This document shows positions 1 through 11,046 of a stretch of DNA of 64,000 nt, piece by piece. The notes beneath the pieces are model-generated. The model did not search any database. It saw only the letters and a program-made list of their open reading frames with translations, and was not told the DNA's origin. Each line of letters opens with the position of its first letter. Within the stretch, counting starts at the first letter, position 1. This DNA is from Sweltsa coloradensis (lineage: Eukaryota; Arthropoda; Insecta; Plecoptera; Chloroperlidae): NCBI GenBank assembly GCA_024449915.1, contig JAMZAV010000322.1, positions 124,001-188,000 of the forward strand, written 5' to 3'. The position numbers and the translations under genes were made by a program.

Positions 1-118
1 AAACAATGACATGTGCAGACTAAATCTCTCCTTCTTCTGATTCTGCCTGTGTTTAGTATGTAATGCTCACGGCCATTGTGCTGCAATCACATGTTTAATT
101 TAGTTAAGTTTAAAACAT
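1..118. other. short unassigned left edge
   Basis: No recognisable coding signal. The LINE reading frame becomes readable from about position 119, so the real element probably continues leftwards, but this part has decayed or belongs to another frame. Confidence 0.4.
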
Positions 119-1441
119 GGGCTATTTTGGCCTGGTCATTTTGCCAAAGCATTTCCAGTTAAGAGGGTACGAAATAACCCTAGGAAAGCTACGCCAACTT
201 GGTTCACGGGTGGAATTTTAAAATCACATAACAGATTAAGATTTCTTGTCAAAACAAGTAGAACGAGAGCTTGCCCTAATGATTTTAAAGAATTTGTAAA
301 ATCATATAGGAAAATTTATAAAAAGACGGTACGGGCAGCCAAGCGAATGTCGGTATCACATTATATCTCACAAGCTACCAATAGAAGCAAAGCTGTCTGG
401 GACGTTATATTTGAAACCACACTAATCAGCAGAAAAAAAGCAAAAAGCACTTTACAAATAAAAGAAATTAAACAAAACGGGAAAACTCTAACTGACAATA
501 AAGAAATAGCCGAAGCTTTTAACAAATATTTTATAAATATTCCGTCTGACCTGATAAAGGACCACGGGATCAGGATAAAGCCAGACCCTCTAAACATTCT
601 TAAAGATAGTATCCCATACAATGATCATACCATTTTCATGCTACCAACGTACAGAGAAGAAATACATGAAATCGTAACCAACCTAAGCCCTAAATCAGCT
701 ATAGACTGTAATGAGTTATCAGTTAAGTTAATTAAAAAGTGTATAAACCATCTCCTTGATCCTCTCGTGGATATATTTAATACTTCACTTACCTCGGGGG
801 TTTTTCCAGATCTAATGAAACTTGCCGTCGTAATTCCTATTTATAAGAAGGAGGAGCATATTAACTCGCTTTATAATTATCGCCCAATAAGTATTCTGCC
901 AATTTTCTCAAAAATTTTGGAAAAGATTGTCGCTACACGTCTTTTAAATTTCTTGCAAAAATATGGCCTCCTTTCTGAATTTCAACATGGGTTTAGGAAA
1001 AGTAGATCCACGGCCACTGCAACAGCTTCTATGTTAGATAAAGTTTATAATTCACTGGATAAGGGTTGGGAAACTTTGGGAGTGTTCTTTGATTTAAGTA
1101 AAGCTTTCGATTGTGTGAACCATAATCTACTGATTAGCAAGTTAGAACACTATGGTATCAGAGGAACAGCGGGAACTTGGTTTACCTCATATTTGTCTTG
1201 TCGCAAGCAAAAAGTAGTCATCAATAACAATAAGGAAGCACAGTCAAGCTGGACTATGAACAGCTGCGGAGTGCCCCAAGGCTCTGTGCTAGGTCCAATA
1301 TTGTTCTTGGTCCTAATCAATGACCTACCTGCATACTGTAATAGAATAGTTTTGCAGGAGGGTCTCCTGGCTGTTTTATACATGATTCTATTTGCTGATG
1401 ACTCAAGTGCCATCATTTCCTGTCCGCATCCAGATTTATGA
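119..1441 (+). pseudogene. LINE A reverse transcriptase (jockey/CR1-like non-LTR)
   Basis: The frame is open from about 119, well upstream of the first ATG at 347, so that Met is internal. It covers the linker between endonuclease and reverse transcriptase, then the RT fingers and palm. Visible motifs are YRPISILPIFSKILEK, the FDLSKAFDCVNH palm Asp block, GVPQGSVLGP and the catalytic LFADD. In this family the protein copies element RNA at nicked chromosomal DNA (target-primed reverse transcription). A stop at 1439-1441 follows the FADD block by about 13 codons, and the homology then continues in other frames, so this copy is dead. The endonuclease domain is not seen. The exact clade (jockey, CR1, L2 or similar) cannot be fixed by eye. 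Confidence 0.92.
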
Positions 1442-1767
1442 ACGGTCGTTGCGAACAGAATAATAAGCATAATCTGTTTGTGGTTTGGGTCTAACGTACT
1501 TCATCTAAATGGTGGCAAAATTCAAGTACTTTATTTTAAGATTAAGGGTACCTACAGCTAATGATGCAGAATGCTTGCACAGTAAACCAGGTATTTTAGT
1601 TAATGATAAACAAATAAACCCCATAGATCGTGGAATTTTTCTTGGTTTAATAGTGGATGCTCATTTAACTTGGCGCCCTAAATGTTGATGTTTTATGTAA
1701 GCGCCTTACCTCCAATATTTATGCACTTCGTAAATTAGCAACATTAGTAACCCCAGCCGTTCTAAAA
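1442..1767 (+). pseudogene. LINE A, frame-shifted RT thumb region
   Basis: Homology to the LINE protein continues across several frames between the RT palm and the C-terminal block. Pieces such as IFLGLIVDAHLTW correspond to the 'KFLGV-ID--L-W' block that follows the RT in these elements. Stops and indels break it up, so it is decayed sequence and not an intron. Confidence 0.7.
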
Positions 1768-2236
1768 GTGGCATATTTTTCTAACTTTCATTCCATCATG
1801 ACTTATGGTTTGCTCTCTTGGGGTTCAGCCTCTAAAGCTCTGTTACACCGTGTCTTACTCCTGCAAAAAAGAGCAGTAAGAATACTCGGTAAGTGTTCTT
1901 ACCGAGAAAGCTGCAAGCCTAAGTTCAAAGAGCTAAAAATTTTGACTGTTGCCAATGCTTACATTTACAGTGTTCTTTGCTTTGTTAAGGATAATCCACA
2001 CATTTACCAAAATAGCACAGTTCATCACTATAATACGCGACACAAGGATATGCTAGAGTACCCTGTACATAACACGAAGCACCTTGAAAAACACATATTC
2101 TATGTAAGCCGTAAACTGATGAATAATTTACCAAAGGACTTGATGATACAGGATGCAATTAAATTTAAATGTAGAGCAAAACAGTTTCTCCTTGAAAAAC
2201 CCATACTATACCATCGACGAGATCTTTTCTCATCAG
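1768..2236 (+). pseudogene. LINE A C-terminal domain
   Basis: A clean open stretch encodes the C-terminal part of the LINE ORF2 protein. It has the YGLLSWGSA segment, the QKRAVRI block and HHYNTRHKD, all typical after the RT of jockey/CR1-like elements. The frame runs to 2236, where a Harbinger-like element is inserted. The ORF track extends to 2262, but the last residues come from the inserted element. The sequence resumes at 3582. Confidence 0.85.
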
Positions 2237-3578
2237 GGCCCGGATCCACAAAGAGGAGTTAATTTTAGGAGTTAAATCCATTTAACTCCCATTTTTTACT
2301 CCTGTCTAACTACCAAAATTTAGTTCGACTTTTAACTCCGATTTCCGAATCCACAAAGCGGAGTTAAGTTTGGAGTAAGACGGAAGTAAAATAGCTCCCA
2401 CATGTGATGACGTCATAGATGACGTCATGGAATTGAGCCAATGAGAACACAGCTTTCATATTGAAACCAATAGAAAAGAGTTTTATTAAAAACTTGTTTT
2501 GGAATGAATTTCAAATTATCATAATAATTTTTAAAAGCCAACTGCTGTAGAAGACTTTGTAGGCTTAGGTCTAGAGTAAGACTAGGCTAGCCTAGCCGCT
2601 GACCCTACAAGACCTGCCTTCACATTTTGAGGTTAAACCTGTAGGCCTAGGACCTTGGCCCTAGCCCGACACAAGGCCAAGCATGGCCTAGAGTCTGGTA
2701 GACCTAACAAAAGGCTTGGCTAGGCTAAGCCTAGACCCAAGAGTATGTTGCTTAGGCTCAGGCCTAGCAAAGCGTTTGAAAACTTCGTTTAGTCCGATCC
2801 CACGGCCCTAGGGCCTAGGCCTACCACAGACCCTAGGATAGCCTCTCGGCCTAGCGCCTAGGCCAAGGCTATACGGACTAGGGCCAAGCACTGGGCCTTA
2901 GATTATTCAATCTCAGACTTAGGGCCTAGACTTAGGGCCTACCTTATTCAAATCTGACGATTGGGCCAGCACCCAGCATCTCTCACTGGGTAGGGGCCAG
3001 GCCTAGGCCTACCCTAACCCTACTTCGACCAGCAACTGGACAATCTCTTGGCAAAACCTCGTCAAAATTCGTCTGTAGATGGACTGTCTAGTGCCTCAAA
3101 CAAACCGTAACATATTTTGATAGACTGACAGTGAAAATAAACCAGTATTTTGATGTCAAAGCCTCGGCAGTCGGTCTATAGGCCTACTGGCCAAGACATC
3201 TTGCGACGTCTTGTTTACAAACAATTTAATGTCCATGCCGATCGATAGGCCTAACCTAACCTGAAACAGCGCGGGATGTTTCTTGTATTTCAAACGCGGG
3301 AATAGTTGTAACACGCAAAAAACAAATTTTAATTGTAAATTTGAGTGTAAAATCGAAATAATATTTAGTTTATTATTCATCATCAAAAATCTGAGGTGGT
3401 GACGGTCGGCCATTTTGAATATTTTAACTCCTAATAAAAAGCAGGAGTTAAATTTGGGAGCTAAATAACTCCGAAAATTGCTCTACTCTCTTTTGTGGAT
3501 ACCGAATTGGGAGTAAAGTACGGCTTACTCCTAAATTTAACTCCGATTTCGGTTAACTCCCCTTTGTGGATCCGGGCC
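2237..3578. mobile_element. PIF/Harbinger-like non-autonomous DNA transposon (1.34 kb)
   Basis: Terminal inverted repeats start GGCCCGGATCCACAAAG at the left and end CTTTGTGGATCCGGGCC at the right. They are flanked by a 3-bp duplication CAG (2234-2236 and 3579-3581), matching the CWG/TWA target preference of PIF/Harbinger and ISL2EU elements. The subterminal parts repeat the word GGAGTTAA in both orientations. The interior (about 2570-3020) is crowded with TAGGCCTA words. No transposase frame is visible, so it is a MITE-like or deleted copy. It sits inside the C-terminal coding part of LINE A. Confidence 0.85.
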
Positions 3579-3581
3579 CAG

Positions 3582-3691
3582 AAAACTTGTTAGCTAACAT
3601 ACCATATGTCAATGTAACAGTACTGCTACTAATACTTTGTCTGGGTTTAAGCTGCCTATATGGTGGGATTGTTATAATGTATCGTGTTGAC
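3582..3691 (+). pseudogene. LINE A, segment between two insertions
   Basis: This lies between the right CAG of the Harbinger-like element and the left target duplication of the hAT-like element. Removing the Harbinger-like element with one CAG keeps the LINE frame open into this stretch, which supports it being the displaced continuation of LINE A. Confidence 0.6.
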
Positions 3692-5814
3692 CAGTGGCGG
3701 CCCAACCATACAAATTCGGGGCCATGGCCCCGCGGGAATTAGGGGGGTGGGGGGTCAGCTCAGGGTGTATGGGGGGTGGAGGTTGGGGGTGGGGGGTGGA
3801 CGTAAGTAGGTTAATTAATCATTGAATGTTTGCTATATAAATATGAGCTATAAAAGAAATAGTATCATGCCTGTTTGATGAAAACTTCCCGAACAAGCCA
3901 ATACTCGTGTCAGATGGGAATGTAATTGTGATGGTTTTAAAATGCGCGCTCAAAAGATCGTGCCAAATAAACTGAAAAAGAACAAGGTCTCCCAAACGCG
4001 CGGTACCATCAAGAATCAAATATTTATTTCTGTACCCACTACTACCAGTGGTGCCCGGTGGGTATGGGTGTCCGCAAGGGGTGGGGGTGGGGCAGGGGGG
4101 CAGTTGCCCCCTGGATTTGCTTCTAAGATCCCTAGCCAAGCTTTTAACATTTGATAGTCCTATTTTCTTCGGTTTCTTCTTGAGCCAACATTTTTGTTAA
4201 AAACGAAATGCATGAATTAGCTTTATACTCAAGCAAGACCCAACCCCAATCGAGCTCAAAGACGAGACCTTCCAGGACAGTATAGCGCCCACCCCACGGG
4301 AGCAAGGTAGCGGCCGCTCCAGTAGCCTGGGGGGGGGGGGGGATCAAAGAAAGTTATTATTGAGAAAAAAATATGAGAGAGGATAAAATAAAAAACACGG
4401 CAATGCGAAAGAGGGTGTCACTGTAATGGGAATTAATACAAGAAAACCATACCAATGTTTATGAACCTATATATTACTTGCGTAGACACAGGAAAAAGTG
4501 TGGTACACTGATTTAAATACATAAAAATTAGAAAATTACGACACCCCTAAAAATATAAATAACATTATTGTAAGGCGCCTAATCAAGGACATATCCAACT
4601 ATTGCTATCTCCGATGAAATAAAATAAATGTAGGCCTACAGGTAAATCAACTCCACTCTATTATTTATATGCATATATTATTTTAGAATAGTTTAGATGT
4701 GAATTAGAATATTCGTTGCATTTTTTTAAATAAATTAACATTAAAAATTGGGAAGGGTACACACGTCGCCTAAATATCCTGGTAATGTCAAATCGACTGC
4801 ACAAAAACAACATTATTTTGATGTTGCATTTAGCCCACTACTTTTTCCTAAAACGCACCAAATGCACTCTAAAAACATGATTTAAAAATTTTTGCCTGCG
4901 GCGCTATTGTTTTATTTTGCCTGGGGGGGGGGGGGGGGGGAACAAAGAAAGTTATTATTGAGAAAAAATATAGAGGAGGGGAAAAAAAAAAAAACACGGC
5001 CGATTCTTGTGGACGCTCTTGCCAATTGGGTATGTTTAGTTTGCCACGGCGTATCCAAGGGCTCGCCTGAAAACGTGTTTTAGGACACCAAAATTAAGTG
5101 CATGGGCGCCCAGATCAATCAATCAATCAGCCCAGATCAAGCAGAAGTGCTAATTAGCCCTCGTTTGATGTGTGGATTTATTATTAAACTTGTACAGTCG
5201 ATTTCTTTACTGATGAACATTTGTTAAATTAAATGGTTGCCAATTTTCTGCGAAATAAGTAGCTTATTGTGTCTTTCACCTGCAATAGTTCGTCTTGAGT
5301 TTTGAAAAGAATACCACTCCATGGATTAATGCGAGTTTGACCGTCACAATAAAAGGCTTGCAAAAGCAAAGATGTGAGGTAGGGGAAAGTCAGACTATCT
5401 CACTGCTCAAAAAAGCTAATAACCGCCCATCTCAATGTTGAGAATCTTTGGCTTTTGACTAAAGGACCAAAAAATGGGGGGGGGGGGATATTTTGAAGGT
5501 TTACTTTTGGTGGTTTTCTACTTTTTAGTATTGACTGCACAAATATTGCATAATATTAGTATTGTATTCAGCCCACTACTTTTTTCTAAAACGCACCAAA
5601 CGCATTCTAAAAACCTGATTTTCAAAATTTTCGCCTGCGGCGCTATTGTTGGGGGGCTCTGCCCCCCAAACCCCCCTGTGCTTGCCCAAAGAAAGTACAA
5701 ATTGTAACTTTTACCCCCCCTGCCGAAATTCCTGCTGGTGCCCATGCGTGGGTGGGTGGGTGTTATACTTTAAAGTTGGCCCCGCGGGTTTTCAGGGGTT
5801 CAAGCCGCCACTGT
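3692..5814. mobile_element. hAT-like DNA transposon (about 2.1 kb)
   Basis: It begins CAGTGGCGGC and ends GCCGCCACTG plus one T. An exact 8-bp duplication GTGTTGAC flanks it (3684-3691 and 5815-5822), as expected for hAT integration. No transposase is readable. The interior holds long G runs (about 4330, 4922, 5474) and two copies of an internal repeat, the one containing TTTGCCTGCGGCGCTATTG (about 4780-4925 and 5527-5715). A second hAT-type terminus (CAGTGGTGCCCGG, about 4049) suggests a nested or rearranged copy. Confidence 0.78.
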
Positions 5815-5822
5815 GTGTTGAC

Positions 5823-6193
5823 TGTTATTTACTCGGATGCCGTTGGTTAATATTATCATAATTGACTTTGCTTTGTCTTAATTGTATACTAGACCTAAGT
5901 AAATGAGTTTTAATTCAACTTAACGCTTTATAGTGTTAACTAATTATTATTGTGTACTGTTTGTCCTGAACCTGAATGGTCAAGTTAACATTGTTCAATG
6001 GTAATCTTATCTTATCTTATAACATATCTATATCTTATAATCTTATAATCTTAGACTATCTACATCTATTTGTAACCATGGTTAGGTGGAAGAATGATCT
6101 CTCAATGACTGAACCTCGCCATTTTCGTTTCCTACATTTTCCATGTGTAACATGTAATGTATTGTAAACAAAATAAAGCTACTTACTTACTTA
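5823..6193 (+). mobile_element. LINE A 3' untranslated end
   Basis: Non-coding continuation after the hAT-like element. It ends with AATAAAGC at about 6173 followed by a short ACTTACTTACTTA tail, the form of 3' end typical of CR1/L2-type LINEs, which end in a short tandem repeat and not in poly(A). There is a small AT microsatellite (ATCTTATCTTATAA) at about 6003-6050. The extended LINE A copy therefore spans about 119-6193, including the two inserted elements. Confidence 0.7.
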
Positions 6194-6384
6194 GTTTAGG
6201 GCCTAAGCCAAAGACAAAACCTATTTTGTACAAAGGGCATACGTGCATATCGCCACCATTTTGGATTTTAAAATGGTCACCGTCAAACGAGAATTCCATG
6301 ATAGTATCTCGGCTTCCAAGCGACATAACTACCAAAAAAAAAAAAAAAAAAACAAACTACCAAAATGATAGGCCCGTCTAACAA
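6194..6384. other. spacer between LINE A and LINE B
   Basis: No gene seen. It contains a run of about 19 A at about 6334-6352. Possibly degraded LINE B 5' sequence, but I cannot read an endonuclease motif. Confidence 0.4.
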
Positions 6385-6567
6385 ATGTCAACTCCTTAAA
6401 TAACCTAGACCAACTGAAAGCTTAACAGAAGAAAATTGGGAGTGTGTAACACATGCACATACAGCAGATGATAAATACAATGAATTCTCACACAAACTGC
6501 TCTCCTATTATAATGAAAATTGCCCTTTAAAAACAGTAAAAAATAAAACAACCTATAAATTGCAGAA
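6385..6567 (+). pseudogene. LINE B, endonuclease-RT linker fragment
   Basis: The plus-strand frame reads SLTEENWECV ... FSHKLLSYYNENCPLKTVKNKT, the usual linker just before the 'KPWLTKGI' segment of jockey/CR1-like ORF2. That next segment is found only after 11046, so the element at 6570-11044 has split this LINE. A one- or two-base shift lies at the junction. Confidence 0.75.
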
Positions 6568-6774
6568 TAGGGAATATTCCACTTACTATTTTATAGTTTA
6601 TTTTAATTCTTATATATGTCTTAATAGGCACTGCACTTTTTTTTTTATTAAAAAAATTGTTTTTTGTGTAATTTTAAACAAGATGTAAATTGGACCCCCA
6701 GTTTGCGCGCCAAAAAAGAGCGTGCACCATCTTTGGACGGTACTACGTCATAACTGTGTTGAGTCAAGGCCAAT

Positions 6775-7340
6775 TAGAAACTAAATGTACGTATATTTCT
6801 ACATATTTACATACAGACGGCGGTGCTCGCCCATCCGCTCAACAACAAACACAACTCCACAGCCACTTAAACGATGGACATTTTCACCGAATTTTCTTTT
6901 ACTTTTTTCGTATGTGACAGGAGATTTCGCGAGATCATTGTGATAAAGAATTACGAGCATTCTGTCTTGAATTTTTGCACAGCCTAGGACTATCATGCTA
7001 TTCTTTATCTACACTAGGCTTTAATTAGTGATCAAAGTAAGGTTTTTGTGCGGGATATGTGTCAGAACACAGAAGTGCAGGTTAGGGTTGGCAAGCTAAG
7101 CCAAGGGCTTGTCAAGTGAGTAGTTTTAGTATTCACATACCAAGGCCTATATCCCACAGGAACGATTGGCCTAGACTGTTGTATTATAAATAATTTTCTA
7201 CGCCTAGGCCTAGACCTAGGACTGTTTTAGTTTTGTTTTTTGATTGCAATGTCAACTTTTCTCGTTTTCCGGCTAGGCGTTAAATGTAAAATGTCCGCCA
7301 TCTGTTTACATTACTGTGGGCTACGCTAGGCGCTGCTTTG
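6775..7340 (-). repeat. insert in the left arm, related to the 16.4-kb MITE interior
   Basis: Read on the minus strand, about 6885-7315 matches 16435-16850 through most of its length. Shared blocks include the MADIL start, TACAACAGT, ACAAGCCC, CACATCCCGCAC-like words and ATGATAGTCCTAGGCT. The minus-strand ATG at 7301 opens a 24-codon frame with the same beginning as the copy at 16447. No terminal inverted repeats could be placed around this copy. Confidence 0.65.
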
Positions 7341-7469
7341 TTTAAAACAGCGCCGTCTGGATGTATGTATGTATGTGTATTAGTCCAAGAAACAAACCAT
7401 TTGACCCTGAACAAATTGGTACAGAATTTTTGTATCCAAAATATTATTTGTTAAGGTTATCTTTATATG

Positions 7470-8400
7470 AAAAAGAAACTTTACCGCTATCCGACCGCCC
7501 TAATTAGCATATTGAATTAAAATGAAAAACTAATTAATATTCATACCATCATTATTTTTACAGATTCGTACCTCAAATACTTCTCAGATGATAAATTTAA
7601 CATATTTCGAAAATATAAAAATTATAAAAAAATACTTTTTTGGGTTTAATCATCTTAATTAATTGTTTATAATTATCATAGCATTTTTTATTAGAGGCCA
7701 CCCGTATGAAATTGCAAATAACGATTATTGTTTTTATGGTTGTACATTCAAGATCAGCAACATGGACAACCTGTGTAGAAACTTTACCATTGTCCGACCG
7801 CCCTAATTAGCGTAATTAATTAATATGTGAAAACTCATTAACATTCATATTCGACTATTTTCACGGATTTTTATAAGAAAAAAAATACTTTTAAGTGGAG
7901 AATCCAACCTTCTACTAAACAGTTAATTTAAAACATGCAATTTTGTTTAAAAGTACCATAATTAATTGCTTATAATCATGATACTTTTTTGATTAGATGC
8001 CTCCCGTATCTAACAATAACTTTTTGTCTGAGGGTTGTACATTTAGACCGTCAACTCTGGCAACCTGTGTAAAATTTTACCATGTCCGACCGGCCCTAAT
8101 TAGTCTATTAATTAAAGCAACAAACAATTTAAAAATTCATTTTTTTGGCTATTTTCACCGATTTTGTTTAAAATACTTCCAATAAAATGACTCCAACTTC
8201 AAATGAACTCAAAACAAAAAATGTGGTTCGGTTTTAAATCATCAAAATTAAATTGCTTATTTCATATCATTTTTGATAAGATCTTCCAGCTTTTGAATTA
8301 AAAAAAATGATTTTGTTTTGATGGTGACCTTCAAGCCCGTAATTTGGACGCCCTGTGAAAAAATTTCACTGACGGCGATCGCCTTAATAAGCCTTTTTAA
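7470..8400. repeat. subterminal tandem repeats of about 300 bp
   Basis: The block with TCCGACCGCCCTAATTAG recurs at about 7490, 7793 and 8083, with a weaker copy near 8378. Each is followed by an AT-rich spacer and a shared CAACCTGTG-type segment before the next block. Divergence rises towards the right. Related units occur in inverted orientation at about 10230-10715, next to the other end of the transposon. Confidence 0.65.
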
Positions 8401-10220
8401 TTTTTAAAACTGATGAAACAATTTTTTTTCCTCTCTTTTCACAACCTTCTAAATTTGGATAAAAATTTTTAAACATTTGATCTTTATTTTTGGGGTAACT
8501 TTTAAACGAGCTTCTAGACGTCACCACGCGAACTGCATCGTTCCTGTCACTGTCGTGGGAAGCATCCAAAAAAATTGTTAGCAAAATTTGCACATTTACC
8601 CTTGGACTGTGGCATGTCCTCTGTTTTCTGAAAGAGTCCTACAAATTTCAAAGGACCAAAAGAATTTTTTCAAGACAAACTTGTACTTGAAAAAGTAGAT
8701 CTGCTGAGTAAGGCATGCCTCAGGCTGGATAATTTTTTTTTATCAGTTTTAAATTTTTTGACTAAACTTCTCTATTCGTAGTTCATTTTGGTGTGGTTTG
8801 CCATTCGTTTCACCGCATTCAACAATCTCATTTATTGTAGAAATTTCTATGAAACACCTGAATGCATTTTCATATTGAGTTCAAATTTTTTTTAATGGTA
8901 AACCGTTTCCATCCAAAAATTTGTAAGTATGTCGTACCCCTTTTGCATGTACAAAGGTGAACAACAGCACACTTCATGACCTAGCTTTGGGTTTTAGTGT
9001 AACGCATATCCATTAGCCTGTTTTGTGGTACCGATTTTAAATCTGATTTTAAGATGAGTTCATAACAGGGGTTTTTAGATTGAATGGTAACATATAGCTG
9101 CCTGCAAATCCTGTTATCTCCCTGTGTGGTGTACTAATGATGGCGTACTCTATTGCCGGTATTGGTTAAACATCTCGTCACTTTTGCTGGGTCTGTGATG
9201 TTTTTTGATTTTTAAAAACTCGTGCCAAAGTAAATGAAAATTGATTTGTTCTTGGGTGGATGAAACTTTTCTCTTATCCCCCTGATTTTGGGTCAAACTT
9301 GATTGTCAAAATTTCTACCCCCGTTAATTCCTTAAAATGTGAAAGTATTTCGTCGGAAATCCATTGTCAAACCGAAAAAACGAAGTGGGCATGGGGTATA
9401 TTGCTTTTAATGTAATCTACTAGTTTTTCGCTGGGGGGGCTGTCTCTAACCAATGTATATCCTATGGAGTAAATTTCCCCCCATCGATCACAAAGCATGT
9501 TATAATTGGTTTAATTTTCCTCTGTTCATTTATCATTTTTTAGGTGGTTTTATTCCAAAAAGCGGGTCCCCCCCAAAGGCAAACTTCTGGGTTTTCCAAG
9601 GGAATACCTGGGGAAATGGAAAATGGAGAGTCAATATCTGGTGGGATTTGCTTAATTAAAAAATTAAACATTTTCTAAATCTTCCTGAAAACTTTGAAAC
9701 CACATGTACACAGTTTATGGTGTTGGGTTTTTTAAAGATTTTAAGACCAATCCCCTTTGAAATTCCCAAATTTTACATCGTAAGTAAAGGTGGGCCCAAA
9801 GGTAGATTTGAAAACGTTTTTATCTTTTCTTTTTAAGTATGTTTACTCTACATCTTTCAACTTTTTTGAATGATCGGAAAATCATAATAAGAATAACATA
9901 ATAATAAATGGAGGTACATTAATAGAGAGAAAATATACAAAAATATGCAAGTAAGTACAATCAAGGATACGAAACAAGTTTTGAGGAAGAAAAAGTTATT
10001 ATTGCATTCTGTTTTCACATTTCATCAAACAGAAGATAATAATTTAATTTGAGAAAAATCTGTAATAAGGTAAATGGACTCTTTATATAGCCTAATGAAA
10101 AACATTAATAAATACTTAATTGATATCTGACCTGCAGTGTAGATATTGCATGATATGTATGTTTGAATGCGCTTAGAACATGTTGAGCGTTTGACTTCAA
10201 TCCTTCCCCCCCCATCACCC
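8401..10220. other. interior of the 4.5-kb element, no gene seen
   Basis: No recognised protein. Sequence from about 8400 to 9860 has many homopolymer runs and broken frames, and looks either very decayed or poorly sequenced. A C-rich tract lies at about 10207-10232. Confidence 0.45.
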
Positions 10221-11046
10221 CCCCCCCCCCCATTTTACTGCAATTTCAATTAAAGATGATTTTACCATCCTGAATATTTTTTTCAAAACCTACGGATCTG
10301 TATCTTTCATTTGATACCCATATCGATGTTGTTCAAAATATTTTAAACTTTTCATAATGCATAATTTAGTCAGATTTTTTAATTATGCAAATTTTTCATG
10401 TTTATGTGTTTTCAAATGCGGTAAAGTTTATACACAGCTTACCTACTATACTACTCTAATAAATACAACGGTCAAAACAATTATCAATGCTATCAACTAG
10501 ACACAAGAGTCATCTGATTAAAAATGTTGCCATAATTATAAATTATTAATTAAGGGTGATGGAACCATGAATGTTTTAATGATATTTTTTTCCATATCTA
10601 AAATTGTTAAGTTAATATTCTAGTTTGATACACATTTGCAAAAAAATTGTTCAAATTCAGAGAAAATAAAAAAATTAATATTAATTAGTTTTGACTAAAT
10701 AATTAATTATGCAAATTAGGGGGGTCGGACAGCGGTAGTTTCACTTGCATGTGTAGGTATACTTAACCAACCACTTATGATAAGCAAACATTCTGTACCA
10801 ATTAGTTCCGGGTCAAGCCTATTTGGAAGCTTCGTTTCTTGGAGTATATCCAGACGGCATTGGTTCAACACAGTTCTGACGTCACAGCCGTTTTTGCCGC
10901 TCAAAAAAAATGCTGTTTTTAAAACGGCTATAAATTATTGGATTATTATTTCACGGAAAAACAAAGTACATATTTGTAATCAGAACGAAATACTTCTTCT
11001 AAAAAATCTATTTGTACAGTATTTGACGGAAGTGGAATATTCCCTA

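Larger units (their letters stand above)
6570..11044. mobile_element. 4.5-kb TIR transposon inserted in LINE B (TA site)
   Basis: The ends are exact inverted copies: GGGAATATTCCACTT at the left and its complement at 11030-11044, each bordered by TA (6568-6569, 11045-11046). Inverted similarity extends inward. The stretch with AACTGTGTTGA at 6750-6775 and the 7340-7545 stretch with GCCGTCTGG, GGTACAGAAT and the CCGACC/CCCTAATTAG words match the complement of about 10700-10900. The left arm carries an extra 570 bp (6775-7340) absent from the right arm. No transposase frame is visible. A TA target fits Tc1/mariner and several other superfamilies, so no family is assigned. Confidence 0.75.
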
